From M3007 sp964621185 (GTDB lineage: Bacteria > Bacteroidota > Bacteroidia > Chitinophagales > Saprospiraceae), in assembly GCA_964621185.1 (NCBI GenBank), contig CAZULM010000019.1, positions 1 to 64,000 of the forward strand: DNA of 64,000 nucleotides, given 5' to 3'. The notes under the pieces were generated by a model. It worked only from the letters and a program-made list of their open reading frames with translations, did no database searches and was not told the origin of the DNA. The position numbers were made by a program, and so were the translations under genes. Positions 8,018 through 16,134 of this stretch are shown in pieces (position 1 is the stretch's first letter; the number at the start of each line of letters is the position of its first letter).

Positions 8018-8433
8018 TTTTTAAATGGGCGGGTTGGCAAGGGGCAAATTGACAAGTTGGCAAGGGGCGGAGAGCGGCGCAAAAATGCAAAGAAATATCT
8101 TGGTTTGTGCCCGCAGTTGGATATGAAATGCATAATATTGCAAAGATTTAGGGATTGGGTTCGTTTTGCAATAGTGACCTTTTTGTTCGGATATTGCGCA
8201 AAGCATCCTCCTCAAACTATATACCGCACGCCGCTTGGTTTTGTGCATGCCGACCTTTGTAATCATTTGAACAACAGTTGAATCAATCACACTCAATCAC
8301 AAAAATCAGGCGAATCATAGCATAATTATAGTCAACGCAAAGTGGTTGTGAAAGTCGTGATCGCATAATCATTTGAAAATCAAATGTTTTTAATCGCTCA
8401 AATCATACAAATCACTTTAATTCAGAGAATATC
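8018..8433. other. 416-bp AT-rich intergenic region with dispersed repeats
   Basis: No convincing gene. It contains repeat family A copy 1, and directly after it a ~30-bp segment (8328-8357) that recurs at 36555-36584. Short frames here are repeat translations, not genes. The last 70 bp before the LVIVD gene are AT-rich and must hold its promoter, but I see no clear TTTG/TAnnTTTG pair. Confidence 0.8.
8215..8327 (-). repeat. Dispersed repeat family A, copy 1
   Basis: About 110 bp, matching 44155-44270 in the same orientation and 59949-60055 in the opposite one. Shared landmarks read on the + strand are CACGCCGC.TGGTTTTGTG, then ATCAATCA and AATCAGGCGAATCATAG. On the minus strand all three copies keep an uninterrupted frame of ~23 codons with the core Met-His-Lys-Thr-Lys/Arg-Arg-Arg. 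Single-base differences but no gaps across the frame. Confidence 0.85.
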
Positions 8434-9192
8434 ATGAAAAAGCTGCTTTTCGCTGTTGCTGGGGCCTTGCTGTTTTTTGCTTGCACGAAAGACGCGGCCT
8501 CGGAAATGAACCCTGGGAAATCCGGGTCTATCACCCGCTTTGCGGTGTACCACAATTACATGTACGTGCTGAACCTGAATGAAGTGCAGACTTACGACAT
8601 CCAGGATCCTGCGCACCCCAAACTCCTGCACCGCCTGCCCACCGATTATGGCCTTGAAACCATCATTATTTACGACAACACGGTGTTTTTGGGCTCTAAT
8701 ACGGCGCTCTACATCTTAGACATCGGCAACCCTGCCGCACCAGTGATCTTGTCGAAATCGGAAAGGCTTGAACTCCTGGGCTTCACCGGCTGCGACCCCG
8801 TCGTCGTGAAGGGCAACTATGCCTATTCCACCATCAAGTCCATCGAAGATGTGTGTGGCCGGGTGGGCGTCGAAAGCGCTTTGGTGGTGTACGACGTGAC
8901 CGACAAATCAGCCCCGGTGTCTGTGGGCGTTTATACCCTCGGGCTGCCCAACGGCTTAGGCTACAAAGACAACTACCTGTTTGTCTGCGATGAGGGCTAC
9001 GACAGGTTGTGGGTGTTCGACATCAGCGACCCGCTAATGCTCGGCTTGACCGACTACTCCCTGTCGCTCAACGACCCCATCGACCTGATCGTGGACGGGC
9101 AGCGGATGATCGTTTCCAGCAAGACAGACTTCCAGATTTTCGATATCAGCGACGTATCCAAGATCAGGAAAGTCGGTTCGATTTCTAAATAG
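8434..9192 (+). CDS. LVIVD-repeat lipoprotein
   Basis: A 252-residue lipoprotein: MKKLL signal with lipobox Phe-Phe-Ala-Cys at residues ~14-17. The mature part is a beta-propeller-like chain of LVIVD repeats (motifs such as Asp-Ile-Gln-Asp-Pro-Ala-His-Pro, Asp-Ile-Gly-Asn-Pro, Asp-Ile-Ser-Asp-Pro every ~40 residues), a family found on bacterial surface proteins with no known enzymatic activity. It is probably anchored in the outer membrane. The outer-membrane barrel gene starts 33 bases downstream in the same frame register, suggesting an operon. The low-GC repeat-filled region upstream contrasts with the GC-rich gene. Confidence 0.8.
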   Translation: MKKLLFAVAGALLFFACTKDAASEMNPGKSGSITRFAVYHNYMYVLNLNEVQTYDIQDPAHPKLLHRLPTDYGLETIIIYDNTVFLGSNTALYILDIGNPAAPVILSKSERLELLGFTGCDPVVVKGNYAYSTIKSIEDVCGRVGVESALVVYDVTDKSAPVSVGVYTLGLPNGLGYKDNYLFVCDEGYDRLWVFDISDPLMLGLTDYSLSLNDPIDLIVDGQRMIVSSKTDFQIFDISDVSKIRKVGSISK

Positions 9193-9225
9193 CCTCTATT
9201 TCCAAGCTTCAAACCACCCTCCTCC

Positions 9226-9879
9226 GTGCGCGCGCTCCTGTTCTGCTTTGCACTTTCGCCTTGTGTTGCCCTTGCCCAGGAAAGCAGCGGCAAACCGGCG
9301 TTGAAACCACTGCCGTTTACCCTGAAAACAGCACCCCTCAACCTCATCAACGGTGTGCAAATTTCAGCCGACTTGCTGGCCGACATCCCGATTAATCCTA
9401 TCTGGGCGATAGAAATAGGGATAGGGGTCTTGCTCGATTCGGAAACCTATGCCAAATACGCCGGCGAGACCTACCGGGGCGTCAAAGTGAAACCGACCGT
9501 CAAATATTTCATAGACCGCACCGGCGATGAAGACTTATACATCGGCCTGGCGCTCAAATACAACTACATACAGAATGAGCGCTATTTGCGTATGTTCCGA
9601 CAAGGCCAGCAATACCTGGAAACTTCGCTGCAACAGCGGCGGGTGCAAACCTTTGGCGCCGCCTTCAGGGTGGGCGCGCAATGGTATTCCGGCAAAAGGG
9701 ACAGGTTTGTATTCGACCCTTCCATGAGCTTTGGCTTCCGGCACTCCCAGGTCGCGTACCCAAAGCTTCCCCCCGATGCCGAGCCGACAACGCTAAGTGG
9801 CTGGAACCTGGCCCGTGTCCCCGGCCAGCGTTGGACGCTTGATGTTATGCTGGGCCTGAGTATTGGGGTGAAGTTGTGA
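9226..9879 (+). CDS. Outer-membrane beta-barrel-like protein
   Basis: A 217-residue protein with signal peptide (hydrophobic Ala-Leu-Leu-Phe-Cys-Phe-Ala-Leu, cleavage near Ala-Leu-Ala-Gln at ~18). The mature part alternates hydrophobic and polar residues with aromatic-rich strands (Lys-Tyr-Phe, Leu-Lys-Tyr-Asn-Tyr, Gln-Trp-Tyr) and ends in a strand, Leu-Ser-Ile-Gly-Val-Lys-Leu, as small barrels do. No specific family is recognised; DUF3575-like is possible. I use a GTG start at 9226: the frame is closed 12 codons upstream by the stop of the LVIVD gene, and no ATG lies before the signal peptide. Likely co-transcribed with the LVIVD lipoprotein. Confidence 0.7.
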   Translation: MRALLFCFALSPCVALAQESSGKPALKPLPFTLKTAPLNLINGVQISADLLADIPINPIWAIEIGIGVLLDSETYAKYAGETYRGVKVKPTVKYFIDRTGDEDLYIGLALKYNYIQNERYLRMFRQGQQYLETSLQQRRVQTFGAAFRVGAQWYSGKRDRFVFDPSMSFGFRHSQVAYPKLPPDAEPTTLSGWNLARVPGQRWTLDVMLGLSIGVKL

Positions 9880-9967
9880 AATGTTAATTACATTGTGGCT
9901 TAAATTTTACCGTATGCAAGCCAACGGCTAAACGCCAATAGCCAAAGGCGCAAGTAAATCGACAACC

Positions 9968-11764
9968 ATGAAAACAGCTGCTCTTTCCCTGTTGGCCCTG
10001 CTTTGCCTCTCCCTCTTCCAATTTGGCCAATTCAACATCGCCCCCACCGACACCCAGGCAGCCATTGTCTGGAACCTTGGGCTGATACTCGCTCCCGTGC
10101 TGGCCCTGGTCTTTCAATGGAAATTTGCCCGTGAAAGGCAAGTCCCCATCGCCATTTTTTTGAGCGTCTGGGCGGTGGTCAATTCAGCCCTGGTGCTGGG
10201 CTCCCGTATGGGGGCCTGGACGGCCCATGATTGGCAGCAGGTACTGAGCGGCAATGGACTGCCCGAGCTGCCCGGAAAAACAGTACTGGGCGGGGTGTTG
10301 CTGGCCGTTTTGGTTTTCGCGGCCTTGCGCCGCTGGTGGGGCATATCGTTCCATGCAGCCGATGCCCTGGTGATCGGCTTGCCGTTGGCGGGCATCACGG
10401 CGCGCATCGGCTGTTTGTACGCGGGCTGCTGTTTTGGGGTGCCTACGGGCGCTGCACACGGCATCTGTTACGGCCCAGGCACCCCGGCTTTTGAGCATCA
10501 GGTGCGTGCCGGGCTGTTGGCGGCAGATGCCGGTTCCAGCCTGCCCGTTTACCCGATACAGGCAATATTGATCATGGGCAACCTGCTCATATTCTGCCTG
10601 TTATGGCATTTCAGGAAAAAAATAACCCGGCCTGGCGCCCTCGGTTTTTTGGGCTTGGCCTTGCTCACCGCCCAGCGTTTCGGCATTGAGTTTTTCCGGG
10701 AAATTGCCACCAACCGGGGGCAGTTCGGACTGATGTGGGAAGGCTTGAAAATGGCGCAGTGGGCATGCCTGTTCATGGCTGCGCTTGGGCTTGTCGGGTT
10801 TTATTTGGTTCAGTTTCGCAAGGCCAGCGCGGGCAAGGCCCAGTCCTCCGCCTCCGTCAGGCAACAGGCAACCGTGATCGGCGGCATCGCCCTTGCCGTG
10901 ATGCTGTTGCAAGGGGTGTTGACCCTCGACGAGACGATGATGATCCTGGTGTCCTGTTTGCCTGCGATATGCGTTTTGGGGCAATTGCTGTGGCGGGCAC
11001 ACCACTCTGGGCAAAAAGTACTGATGCCTACCTTGATGCTTTCGGCCACTACTATTGCGCTGATTGTCACCCCATTGGATACCATTGCCCCGACAAGCAT
11101 CAAACGCCAGTGGATAGAAGTCGGCACTGGCGGCGCATTGGGCAACTACCATAACATAACCCGCGACTGTGATGGCAACGTGACGGGCAGGGACAAGATA
11201 GGGTTTGGCTCGGGCGGCATGGAGATCAACTCCAACTGGCAGCGCGACGATTTGTATTTCAAGGTGGGGCTCAGGGGCGTGTTCGGGCATTCTCGCCCGC
11301 AGGACAGCTACATTCCGGACCTCGACTACCGTTATTCTTCCTATGGGCTGTACGGCAAGGTCTCCTACAAATGGATCGGGTTTTCTTTTGGCGGGTTCAG
11401 CCGGGAAAAAAGGTATGAGGACGGGCTCAGGGAAAGAAGCTTTTTGCCCTCGGCCAACATCCGCGTGGGCCCTGTCCACAAATACTCCGTTGACTTCAGG
11501 GTGTACGACGAGCCTGCCTTTGGCTTTTCGAACGAGCCGGTCGTTTCTTTGGGCCTGGCAAACTGGGGGTTCAACGACCCGAGCGGGGCCACCTTTTTGC
11601 GCTTTGGCCTGGCCGGGCTCAGCAATGCCGAGGTCATGTACCATTTTTCCGGGGGCTTTCCTTTCGGCAAAAGCGGCTTCAGCGGCACAATTTCTGCCTA
11701 TTTGGGCAACGGCTCCATGCTGCACTGGGGGCTGCGGTACCGGTTCCCGGGGCTGAATAATTAG
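9968..11764 (+). CDS. Lgt-like (prolipoprotein diacylglyceryl transferase family) protein with beta-rich C-terminal extension
   Basis: 598 residues in one frame. Residues ~1-290 form an Lgt-like integral membrane domain: Arg146-Ile-Gly-Cys-Leu-Tyr-Ala-Gly-Cys-Cys157 region, and Arg237-Phe...Glu241...Arg244, which correspond to the family's conserved Arg/Cys and Arg-Phe-x-x-Glu positions. Two or three more membrane helices (about 295-370) follow. From ~375 to the end the protein is Gly/Tyr/Phe-rich and strand-like, ending Trp-Gly-Leu-Arg-Tyr-Arg-Phe-Pro, like an outer-membrane barrel end. Ordinary Lgt is ~280 residues. An inner-membrane enzyme joined to a barrel-like tail is topologically odd; the tail may be periplasmic. 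Function beyond Lgt-like is unknown. Confidence 0.65.
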   Translation: MKTAALSLLALLCLSLFQFGQFNIAPTDTQAAIVWNLGLILAPVLALVFQWKFARERQVPIAIFLSVWAVVNSALVLGSRMGAWTAHDWQQVLSGNGLPELPGKTVLGGVLLAVLVFAALRRWWGISFHAADALVIGLPLAGITARIGCLYAGCCFGVPTGAAHGICYGPGTPAFEHQVRAGLLAADAGSSLPVYPIQAILIMGNLLIFCLLWHFRKKITRPGALGFLGLALLTAQRFGIEFFREIATNRGQFGLMWEGLKMAQWACLFMAALGLVGFYLVQFRKASAGKAQSSASVRQQATVIGGIALAVMLLQGVLTLDETMMILVSCLPAICVLGQLLWRAHHSGQKVLMPTLMLSATTIALIVTPLDTIAPTSIKRQWIEVGTGGALGNYHNITRDCDGNVTGRDKIGFGSGGMEINSNWQRDDLYFKVGLRGVFGHSRPQDSYIPDLDYRYSSYGLYGKVSYKWIGFSFGGFSREKRYEDGLRERSFLPSANIRVGPVHKYSVDFRVYDEPAFGFSNEPVVSLGLANWGFNDPSGATFLRFGLAGLSNAEVMYHFSGGFPFGKSGFSGTISAYLGNGSMLHWGLRYRFPGLNN

Positions 11765-11775
11765 GATAGTGTCGT

Positions 11776-11830
11776 GTCCAGTAAATGACCCATGAATAGA
11801 CGGTCATTTACTGGACGCGCCACTAGAATT
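11776..11830. terminator. Perfect 15-bp inverted repeat followed by a T-run
   Basis: GTCCAGTAAATGACC at 11776-11790 pairs perfectly with 11802-11816 around an 11-base loop, and a T8 run begins about 10 bases later. It could end transcription of the Lgt-like gene, though the gap before the T-run and the flanking GTGTCGTG also suggest an insertion-sequence end or MITE remnant. Confidence 0.5.
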
Positions 11831-11983
11831 TTTTTTGTTGAAGGAGGGTAAGGTTTTCCAGATGCGCCGATAGTAGTTCAAAGCCGCAAGCAAAGCAGCG
11901 GCCCAAAAACGAAACCGGAGCAAGCCGAAAATCCGCAGAAAAGAGTAGGCGCAAAGGAAAATCACCACTTCAATTTTTTTGAC

Positions 11984-13072
11984 ATGACAACGCGCAATTT
12001 CGCAGCCGCCCTTACCCTCATCGCCCTCGTCCTCTTCCTGTTCGCCTGCCAAAAGTCAGAAGACATCGTAAACCCCGACCCCGGCGTGGCCGACCCTGCG
12101 CCGAGCATCCCTGACGGTAGCCGCATCAATATCCATTTTGGAACCTCAACTTATCGTGGCTGCATGTATTCTTTCTCCAACTGTATCTGGATCGGATGGG
12201 GCGCAGAAGCTTTGAACTATCAAAACCGTTTTGCCATGCTGTTCGACAATGGCGATGCTGCCAGCCAATATTTTGGCAACATTTACCCACTGACCGCTGA
12301 TTTTGAGGTAGATGCGGCAACTGCTGCGGACATGGGCATCCAGCCGCAAGTGATCCCGGCAGGTTTCTACCCCCTTCGAGACATACCCGGATCAGTCGGC
12401 ACGGGCAGAAAAATGGTAGATTTTGCGCCAAGTCAAAGCATCGCCACGGGCAGCCTGACCAACCCCAACAACCCGCAGGACAACATCGGCCAGTTGCACA
12501 ACCTGGCAGTTCAGGTGGTATTGCATGAAAACCGCGCCGCCATTGATGCGCTCAAGGGCGACCGCGCCGCCATCCAAAAGCTGATCGCCGAAAAAACGAT
12601 CCAGTTCCTGACAGAAGCCGATCTGCCTGTGAACGCGGTGGACAAACAACGCGCCCTGAACCTGAACCTCGACCGCGATTTCGGAAACTACGCCGCCCGG
12701 CTCAACGAGACCCGCCTGAGCGCCAACGACAAACAAATCCTGTTGACGGTATTCGACGATGCTGCGGCTATATCGGTAGAATCGCCCAGTCAATTGCGCA
12801 GTTTTGTAAACTATATGACCGCCCAGGAAAACCGCTTGGCCAAAGAAACCAAATTAGACAACCCCAAAGTGGTGCTTTCCATGTTATCTGTGTTGAAAAA
12901 CAGCCGCTCATTCTGGTATTGGAAATCGGTTTCTTCGCCCCAAGCCGGCAACGGCGGCGCCAACGCCGGCAAAATCCCCGATTGGGTTTGGGCCGACATC
13001 ATCGGCCTGGAACTGGGCGGCCCGGTAGCTTCCGCCATCGCCTCTGCGGTGGTGTATTTGGACCAGCGTTGA
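11984..13072 (+). CDS. Lipoprotein of unknown function
   Basis: A 362-residue lipoprotein: signal peptide with lipobox Leu-Phe-Ala-Cys at about residue 22, followed by an Asp/Pro-rich linker. The middle (about 150-290) is predicted helical with many Asn/Ala/Gln residues; near the C-terminus is a Gly/Ala-rich segment (Gly-Asn-Gly-Gly-Ala-Asn-Ala-Gly) ahead of a hydrophobic stretch (Ala-Ser-Ala-Ile-Ala-Ser-Ala-Val-Val). I recognise no domain. Small Bacteroidota lipoproteins ending in a hydrophobic Gly/Ala segment are sometimes bacteriocin-like or surface proteins, but nothing here proves that. It is monocistronic and followed by a strong terminator hairpin. Confidence 0.7.
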   Translation: MTTRNFAAALTLIALVLFLFACQKSEDIVNPDPGVADPAPSIPDGSRINIHFGTSTYRGCMYSFSNCIWIGWGAEALNYQNRFAMLFDNGDAASQYFGNIYPLTADFEVDAATAADMGIQPQVIPAGFYPLRDIPGSVGTGRKMVDFAPSQSIATGSLTNPNNPQDNIGQLHNLAVQVVLHENRAAIDALKGDRAAIQKLIAEKTIQFLTEADLPVNAVDKQRALNLNLDRDFGNYAARLNETRLSANDKQILLTVFDDAAAISVESPSQLRSFVNYMTAQENRLAKETKLDNPKVVLSMLSVLKNSRSFWYWKSVSSPQAGNGGANAGKIPDWVWADIIGLELGGPVASAIASAVVYLDQR

Positions 13073-13108
13073 TGTAGCAGGTATTAAAGATTGGCAAAAC
13101 TGGCGCTT

Positions 13109-13144
13109 AGACCTTTCAGGTTTCGAAAACCTGGAAGGTCTTTT
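13109..13144 (+). terminator. Rho-independent terminator hairpin
   Basis: AGACCTT-CAGGTTT at 13109 onward pairs with AAACCTG-AAGGTC, loop of a few bases, and TTTT follows directly. The position 37 bp after the lipoprotein stop fits termination of that gene. This AGACCTTTCAGG hairpin type is common in Bacteroidota. Confidence 0.8.
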
Positions 13145-13156
13145 GCATCGAGGTTT

Positions 13157-13187
13157 TTTGCGCCAATAAAAGAAATCCCTAACTTTA
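13157..13187 (+). promoter_or_regulatory. Bacteroidota-type promoter for the UPF0173 hydrolase
   Basis: TTTG at 13157-13160, 19-base spacer, then TAACTTTA at 13180-13187, one base off the TAnnTTTG consensus. The expected start is ~13193, giving a ~58-base leader before the ATG at 13251. Confidence 0.6.
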
Positions 13188-13250
13188 CTTTCCCAAAAAA
13201 ATCAAGCGCGAGCCTCATTATCACATTACCCAATTATCAGATTCAAAAAG

Positions 13251-13940
13251 ATGAAGATCACCTACTACGGCCATTCCTGTTTCCTCATTTCTGCGAACGG
13301 CAAAAACCTGCTCGTCGATCCGTTCATTGCAAACAACCCACTGGCAGGAAATATTGACGTGCACGGCATCCGCTGCGACTACCTCCTGCTCACCCACGGC
13401 CATGCCGACCATGTGGCCGATGTAGAAACCGTGATGCGCCACAATCCGGCGGCCATCATTGTCGGTGTGTGGGAAATACACGACCATTACAGCAAGAAAG
13501 GCTATAAAACACATCCCATGAACATCGGCGGCTGGTGGGGCTTCGATTTTGGCAGGGTGAAAATGGTACAGGCTGTGCACAGCAGCAGCTTCCCCGACGG
13601 CAGCTACGCGGGCGCGCCCGCAGGCTACGTGCTCGACACGCCCGACGGCGTACTGTACATCGCCGGCGACACCACGCTGACGCTCGACATGCAGCTCATA
13701 CCCCGCACCTGCCCGCCCTTAGATGCGGCGATACTGCCCATCGGCTCCAATTTCACGATGGATGCGCACGATGCCGTTATTGCAGCGGAATTTGTGCAGT
13801 GCAAGCGCGTCATCGGCTGCCATTTTGATACGTTCGGGTTTGTGAAAATCGATCATGCGGCGGCAAAACGAACATTTTCGGATGCAGGCCGGGAACTGAT
13901 TTTGTTGGGTATCGGGGAGGCGATTCCCATAAAGGGGTAA
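13251..13940 (+). CDS. UPF0173 metal-dependent hydrolase (beta-lactamase fold)
   Basis: A 229-residue cytoplasmic metallo-beta-lactamase-fold protein of the UPF0173/YtkL type, the normal family length. It begins Met-Lys-Ile-Thr-Tyr-Tyr-Gly-His-Ser-Cys as the family does, carries the metal motif His49-x-His51-x-Asp53-His54 after Leu-Leu-Leu-Thr, a Gly-Asp-Thr-Thr segment near residue 142 and a late His in Gly-Cys-His-Phe-Asp-Thr. The substrate is not known; the fold predicts a dinuclear metal centre and hydrolysis of an ester, thioester or lactone bond. The gene has its own promoter, and the GNAT gene follows after 24 bases. Confidence 0.9.
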   Translation: MKITYYGHSCFLISANGKNLLVDPFIANNPLAGNIDVHGIRCDYLLLTHGHADHVADVETVMRHNPAAIIVGVWEIHDHYSKKGYKTHPMNIGGWWGFDFGRVKMVQAVHSSSFPDGSYAGAPAGYVLDTPDGVLYIAGDTTLTLDMQLIPRTCPPLDAAILPIGSNFTMDAHDAVIAAEFVQCKRVIGCHFDTFGFVKIDHAAAKRTFSDAGRELILLGIGEAIPIKG

Positions 13941-13964
13941 ATCTTTCAACTGAAATCCTGGTAT

Positions 13965-14411
13965 ATGATCACCTTCCGCATCGCCGACCCATCCGACACG
14001 CTCGCCGTCGCCCTGCTGCTCGCCGCCCTTTTTGAAGAAGTGGAGCACACGCCCGATGCAGCGGAGATAGCCGGTATTTTCGCTGAAATAGACGAAGACG
14101 ACAGCCATTCCACCCTCTTGGCCTTGAACGAGGAAGGGGACATCGTGGGCATCCTGACCATTGTTGAATGTCTTTCCATATCTGCCGGCGGGAAATACGG
14201 GGTGCTCAACGAGCTGTACGTGGTGCCTGGATACCGCTCCGAAGGGGTGGGTAAAATGCTGGTCGATGAGGCCAAAGACCTGGCTGAAGCACGCCATTGG
14301 AAAAGGATAGAAGTAACCACGCCAGGCGACGAATTCGCCAAAACGCTCCGGTTTTACGAACGGGAAGGGTTTTACAAGATCGGGCCGCGGTACTGTTACA
14401 ATTATGGCTGA
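13965..14411 (+). CDS. GNAT family N-acetyltransferase
   Basis: A 148-residue GNAT protein. The acetyl-CoA binding motif A is visible: Asn-Glu-Leu-Tyr-Val-Val-Pro-Gly-Tyr-Arg-Ser-Glu-Gly-Val-Gly at about residues 84-98, followed by the helix Lys-Met-Leu-Val-Asp-Glu-Ala, and motif B with Phe-Tyr-Glu-Arg-Glu-Gly-Phe near the C-terminus. The acceptor substrate cannot be told. The ATG lies inside GGTATATGATC, and the preceding bases match the end of repeat family B. Seven bases separate its stop from that of the convergent PepSY-like gene. Confidence 0.85.
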   Translation: MITFRIADPSDTLAVALLLAALFEEVEHTPDAAEIAGIFAEIDEDDSHSTLLALNEEGDIVGILTIVECLSISAGGKYGVLNELYVVPGYRSEGVGKMLVDEAKDLAEARHWKRIEVTTPGDEFAKTLRFYEREGFYKIGPRYCYNYG

Positions 14412-14418
14412 GCCGAAC

Positions 14419-14832
14419 TCAATCTTTCCCCAATGAAAGCAATGTGCCGCCTGCGTCGTACATCATGTCTTTGCGTCGCACTTCTGCCTCATAAGCCATG
14501 GAGCCGTCCGCTTTTTCGATTTTGGCGGCTTCTTTTACCCGTTTTCCTTTCAGGGCGGCCCGTACCGGGGCGGGGAGTTCGGCGGGCTTGATCTCTGTTT
14601 CTGTCTCCAGCCACTTGCCTTCCGCGCTGAAAACGGCCGACATTTCCACTTCGTTCATCTCAAACTCTGCCTCCCAAGCGCCGCTCTTTTCCTTTTTCCA
14701 TTTGAGCTCTTCCACGTTTTTGAACATTCCGTTGAAAGATGTTACCGCAGCGGCCGGCGGTGTTGCCTTTTGGGCAAAAGCGGTGCTGACGGCAGCAAGG
14801 CAAAAGCTGAGCAATAGCATTGTTTTGTGCAT
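14419..14832 (-). CDS. PepSY-like periplasmic protein
   Basis: A 137-residue exported protein. The signal peptide ends at Ala-Phe-Ala-Gln (~21). The mature part has the form of putative beta-lactamase-inhibitor-like PepSY domains (PF11396): Trp-Lys-Lys-Glu...Trp-Glu-Ala-Glu-Phe, Ala-Val-Phe-Ser-Ala-Glu-Gly-Lys-Trp-Leu-Glu-Thr-Glu-Thr-Glu-Ile and a repeat of that pattern after Leu-Pro-Ala-Pro-Val. The role is unknown; such proteins are often periplasmic regulators or inhibitors. It is transcribed divergently from the double-thioredoxin lipoprotein, with the two starts 110 bases apart. Confidence 0.8.
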   Translation of the reverse strand: MHKTMLLLSFCLAAVSTAFAQKATPPAAAVTSFNGMFKNVEELKWKKEKSGAWEAEFEMNEVEMSAVFSAEGKWLETETEIKPAELPAPVRAALKGKRVKEAAKIEKADGSMAYEAEVRRKDMMYDAGGTLLSLGKD

Positions 14833-14880
14833 AGGGCAAAGTTGTTTTAGTGAATGGACACGACAAATATAAGGGCAAAT

Positions 14881-14910
14881 TTTGGAGTATTGACGGATGC
14901 CTTATATTTG
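14881..14910 (+). promoter_or_regulatory. Bacteroidota-type promoter for the thioredoxin-fold lipoprotein
   Basis: TTTG at 14881-14884, 18-base spacer, TATATTTG (exact TAnnTTTG) at 14903-14910. The ATG is at 14943. Confidence 0.7.
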
Positions 14911-14942
14911 ACACAATTTTCCGAATCATTCAATTTGCCGCT

Positions 14943-16130
14943 ATGAAATTTGAATCCAGGCCCAATTTTTTCTTCGTTTTGCTACTGGCATTTGCCGGCT
15001 GCCAATCCCCAGTGCCCAATACCGCCAACCAAGCAGCGGCAGCCTTCACTGCCAACCCCCGACCCGTGGCCGAGCAGCCCGTGAAGACCCTTGACATCGG
15101 CGAACCTGCACCCGACTTCATGCTGCCCGGCGTTGACGGCAAATTTTACAGCCTCGCCGATTTCAAGGATGCCAGGGCGCTGGCCATTGTTTTTACCTGC
15201 AACCACTGCCCGACAGCCCAAGCTTATGAGCAAAGGATTATTCAAGTCGCTGCGGACTACAAGAACAAAGGCGTGGCCTTATTGGCAATTTCCCCCAACA
15301 GCCCTCTCGGCCTACTCTACGAAGAACTTGGCTATACCGATCTGAACGACGACTACGAAGAAATGAAAATGCGCGCCCAAAACCGGCAATTCAATTTCCC
15401 CTACCTCTACGATGGCGACACCGAAACGGCATCCCTACAGTACGGCCCGGTGGCCACGCCCCATGCCTTTGTGTTCGATGCCGACCGGAAACTCCGATAC
15501 GTTGGCCGCCTCGACGCGGTTGAAAAGCCCGGCGCCGCAAACGCAGAAGACCTGCGCGCCGCCCTGGATGCCGTGCTGGCCGGCGTTCCCGTAGCTACGC
15601 CCAGCACCAAAACTTTCGGCTGTTCCACCAAATGGGGCTGGAAACTGGGTTTGAAGGAAAAGGCCGACGCGGAATGGGACGCCAAACCCGTCGGCCTTTC
15701 CACTTTAGATGCCAAAGGCGTGATCAAGCTGCTGAAAAACGAAGACAGCGGCAAATTGCGGCTCATCAACATCTGGGCAACCTGGTGCGGCCCCTGTGTG
15801 CTGGAATACCCCGAGTTTATTGCCCTGCAGCGCATGTACGGCGCGCGCGATTTCGAGTTCGTGTCCATTTCCGCCGACAAGCCCCAACAGCAGGAAAAGG
15901 TGCTGAAATTCCTTCAGGAAAAACATTCCGCCGTGCAGAACTACCTGTTCGCAGCCGACGACAAGTACGCCCTCATCGAAGCGGTGGACAAAAACTGGAA
16001 CGGTGCGCTGCCCTACACGGTGCTGGTGGAGCCAGGCGGGAAAATCGTGTGGCAGCACCAGGGGGACGTTGATTTTTACGCCTTGAAACGTGCCATCGTG
16101 GAGCACCCGATGATGGGGCGTTATTTTTGA
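14943..16130 (+). CDS. Lipoprotein with two thioredoxin-fold domains (redoxin + TlpA-like)
   Basis: A 395-residue lipoprotein; lipobox Phe-Ala-Gly-Cys near residue 17. The first domain (about 50-205) is AhpC/TSA-redoxin-like with Cys86-Asn-His-Cys89, where peroxiredoxins keep a single Cys. The second (about 245-395) is TlpA-like with Trp281-Cys282-Gly-Pro-Cys285 and a cis-Pro segment Ala-Leu-Pro-Tyr-Thr. The pair probably exchanges disulfides in the periplasm with reductant from the inner membrane; the partner is unknown. I start at 14943 because it gives the signal peptide and the promoter lies just upstream. Convergent with the adhesin gene, with 4 bases between stops. Confidence 0.85.
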   Translation: MKFESRPNFFFVLLLAFAGCQSPVPNTANQAAAAFTANPRPVAEQPVKTLDIGEPAPDFMLPGVDGKFYSLADFKDARALAIVFTCNHCPTAQAYEQRIIQVAADYKNKGVALLAISPNSPLGLLYEELGYTDLNDDYEEMKMRAQNRQFNFPYLYDGDTETASLQYGPVATPHAFVFDADRKLRYVGRLDAVEKPGAANAEDLRAALDAVLAGVPVATPSTKTFGCSTKWGWKLGLKEKADAEWDAKPVGLSTLDAKGVIKLLKNEDSGKLRLINIWATWCGPCVLEYPEFIALQRMYGARDFEFVSISADKPQQQEKVLKFLQEKHSAVQNYLFAADDKYALIEAVDKNWNGALPYTVLVEPGGKIVWQHQGDVDFYALKRAIVEHPMMGRYF

Positions 16131-16134
16131 CACG

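Noticed and set aside
8018..8296. Small minus-strand protein over repeat A copy 1
   Set aside because: Start and tail are not shared by the other copies; only the 23-codon core is, so I list it as repeat, not gene.
9884..10141. Minus-strand frame next to the Lgt-like gene
   Set aside because: Lies inside the plus-strand gene start and has no family features.
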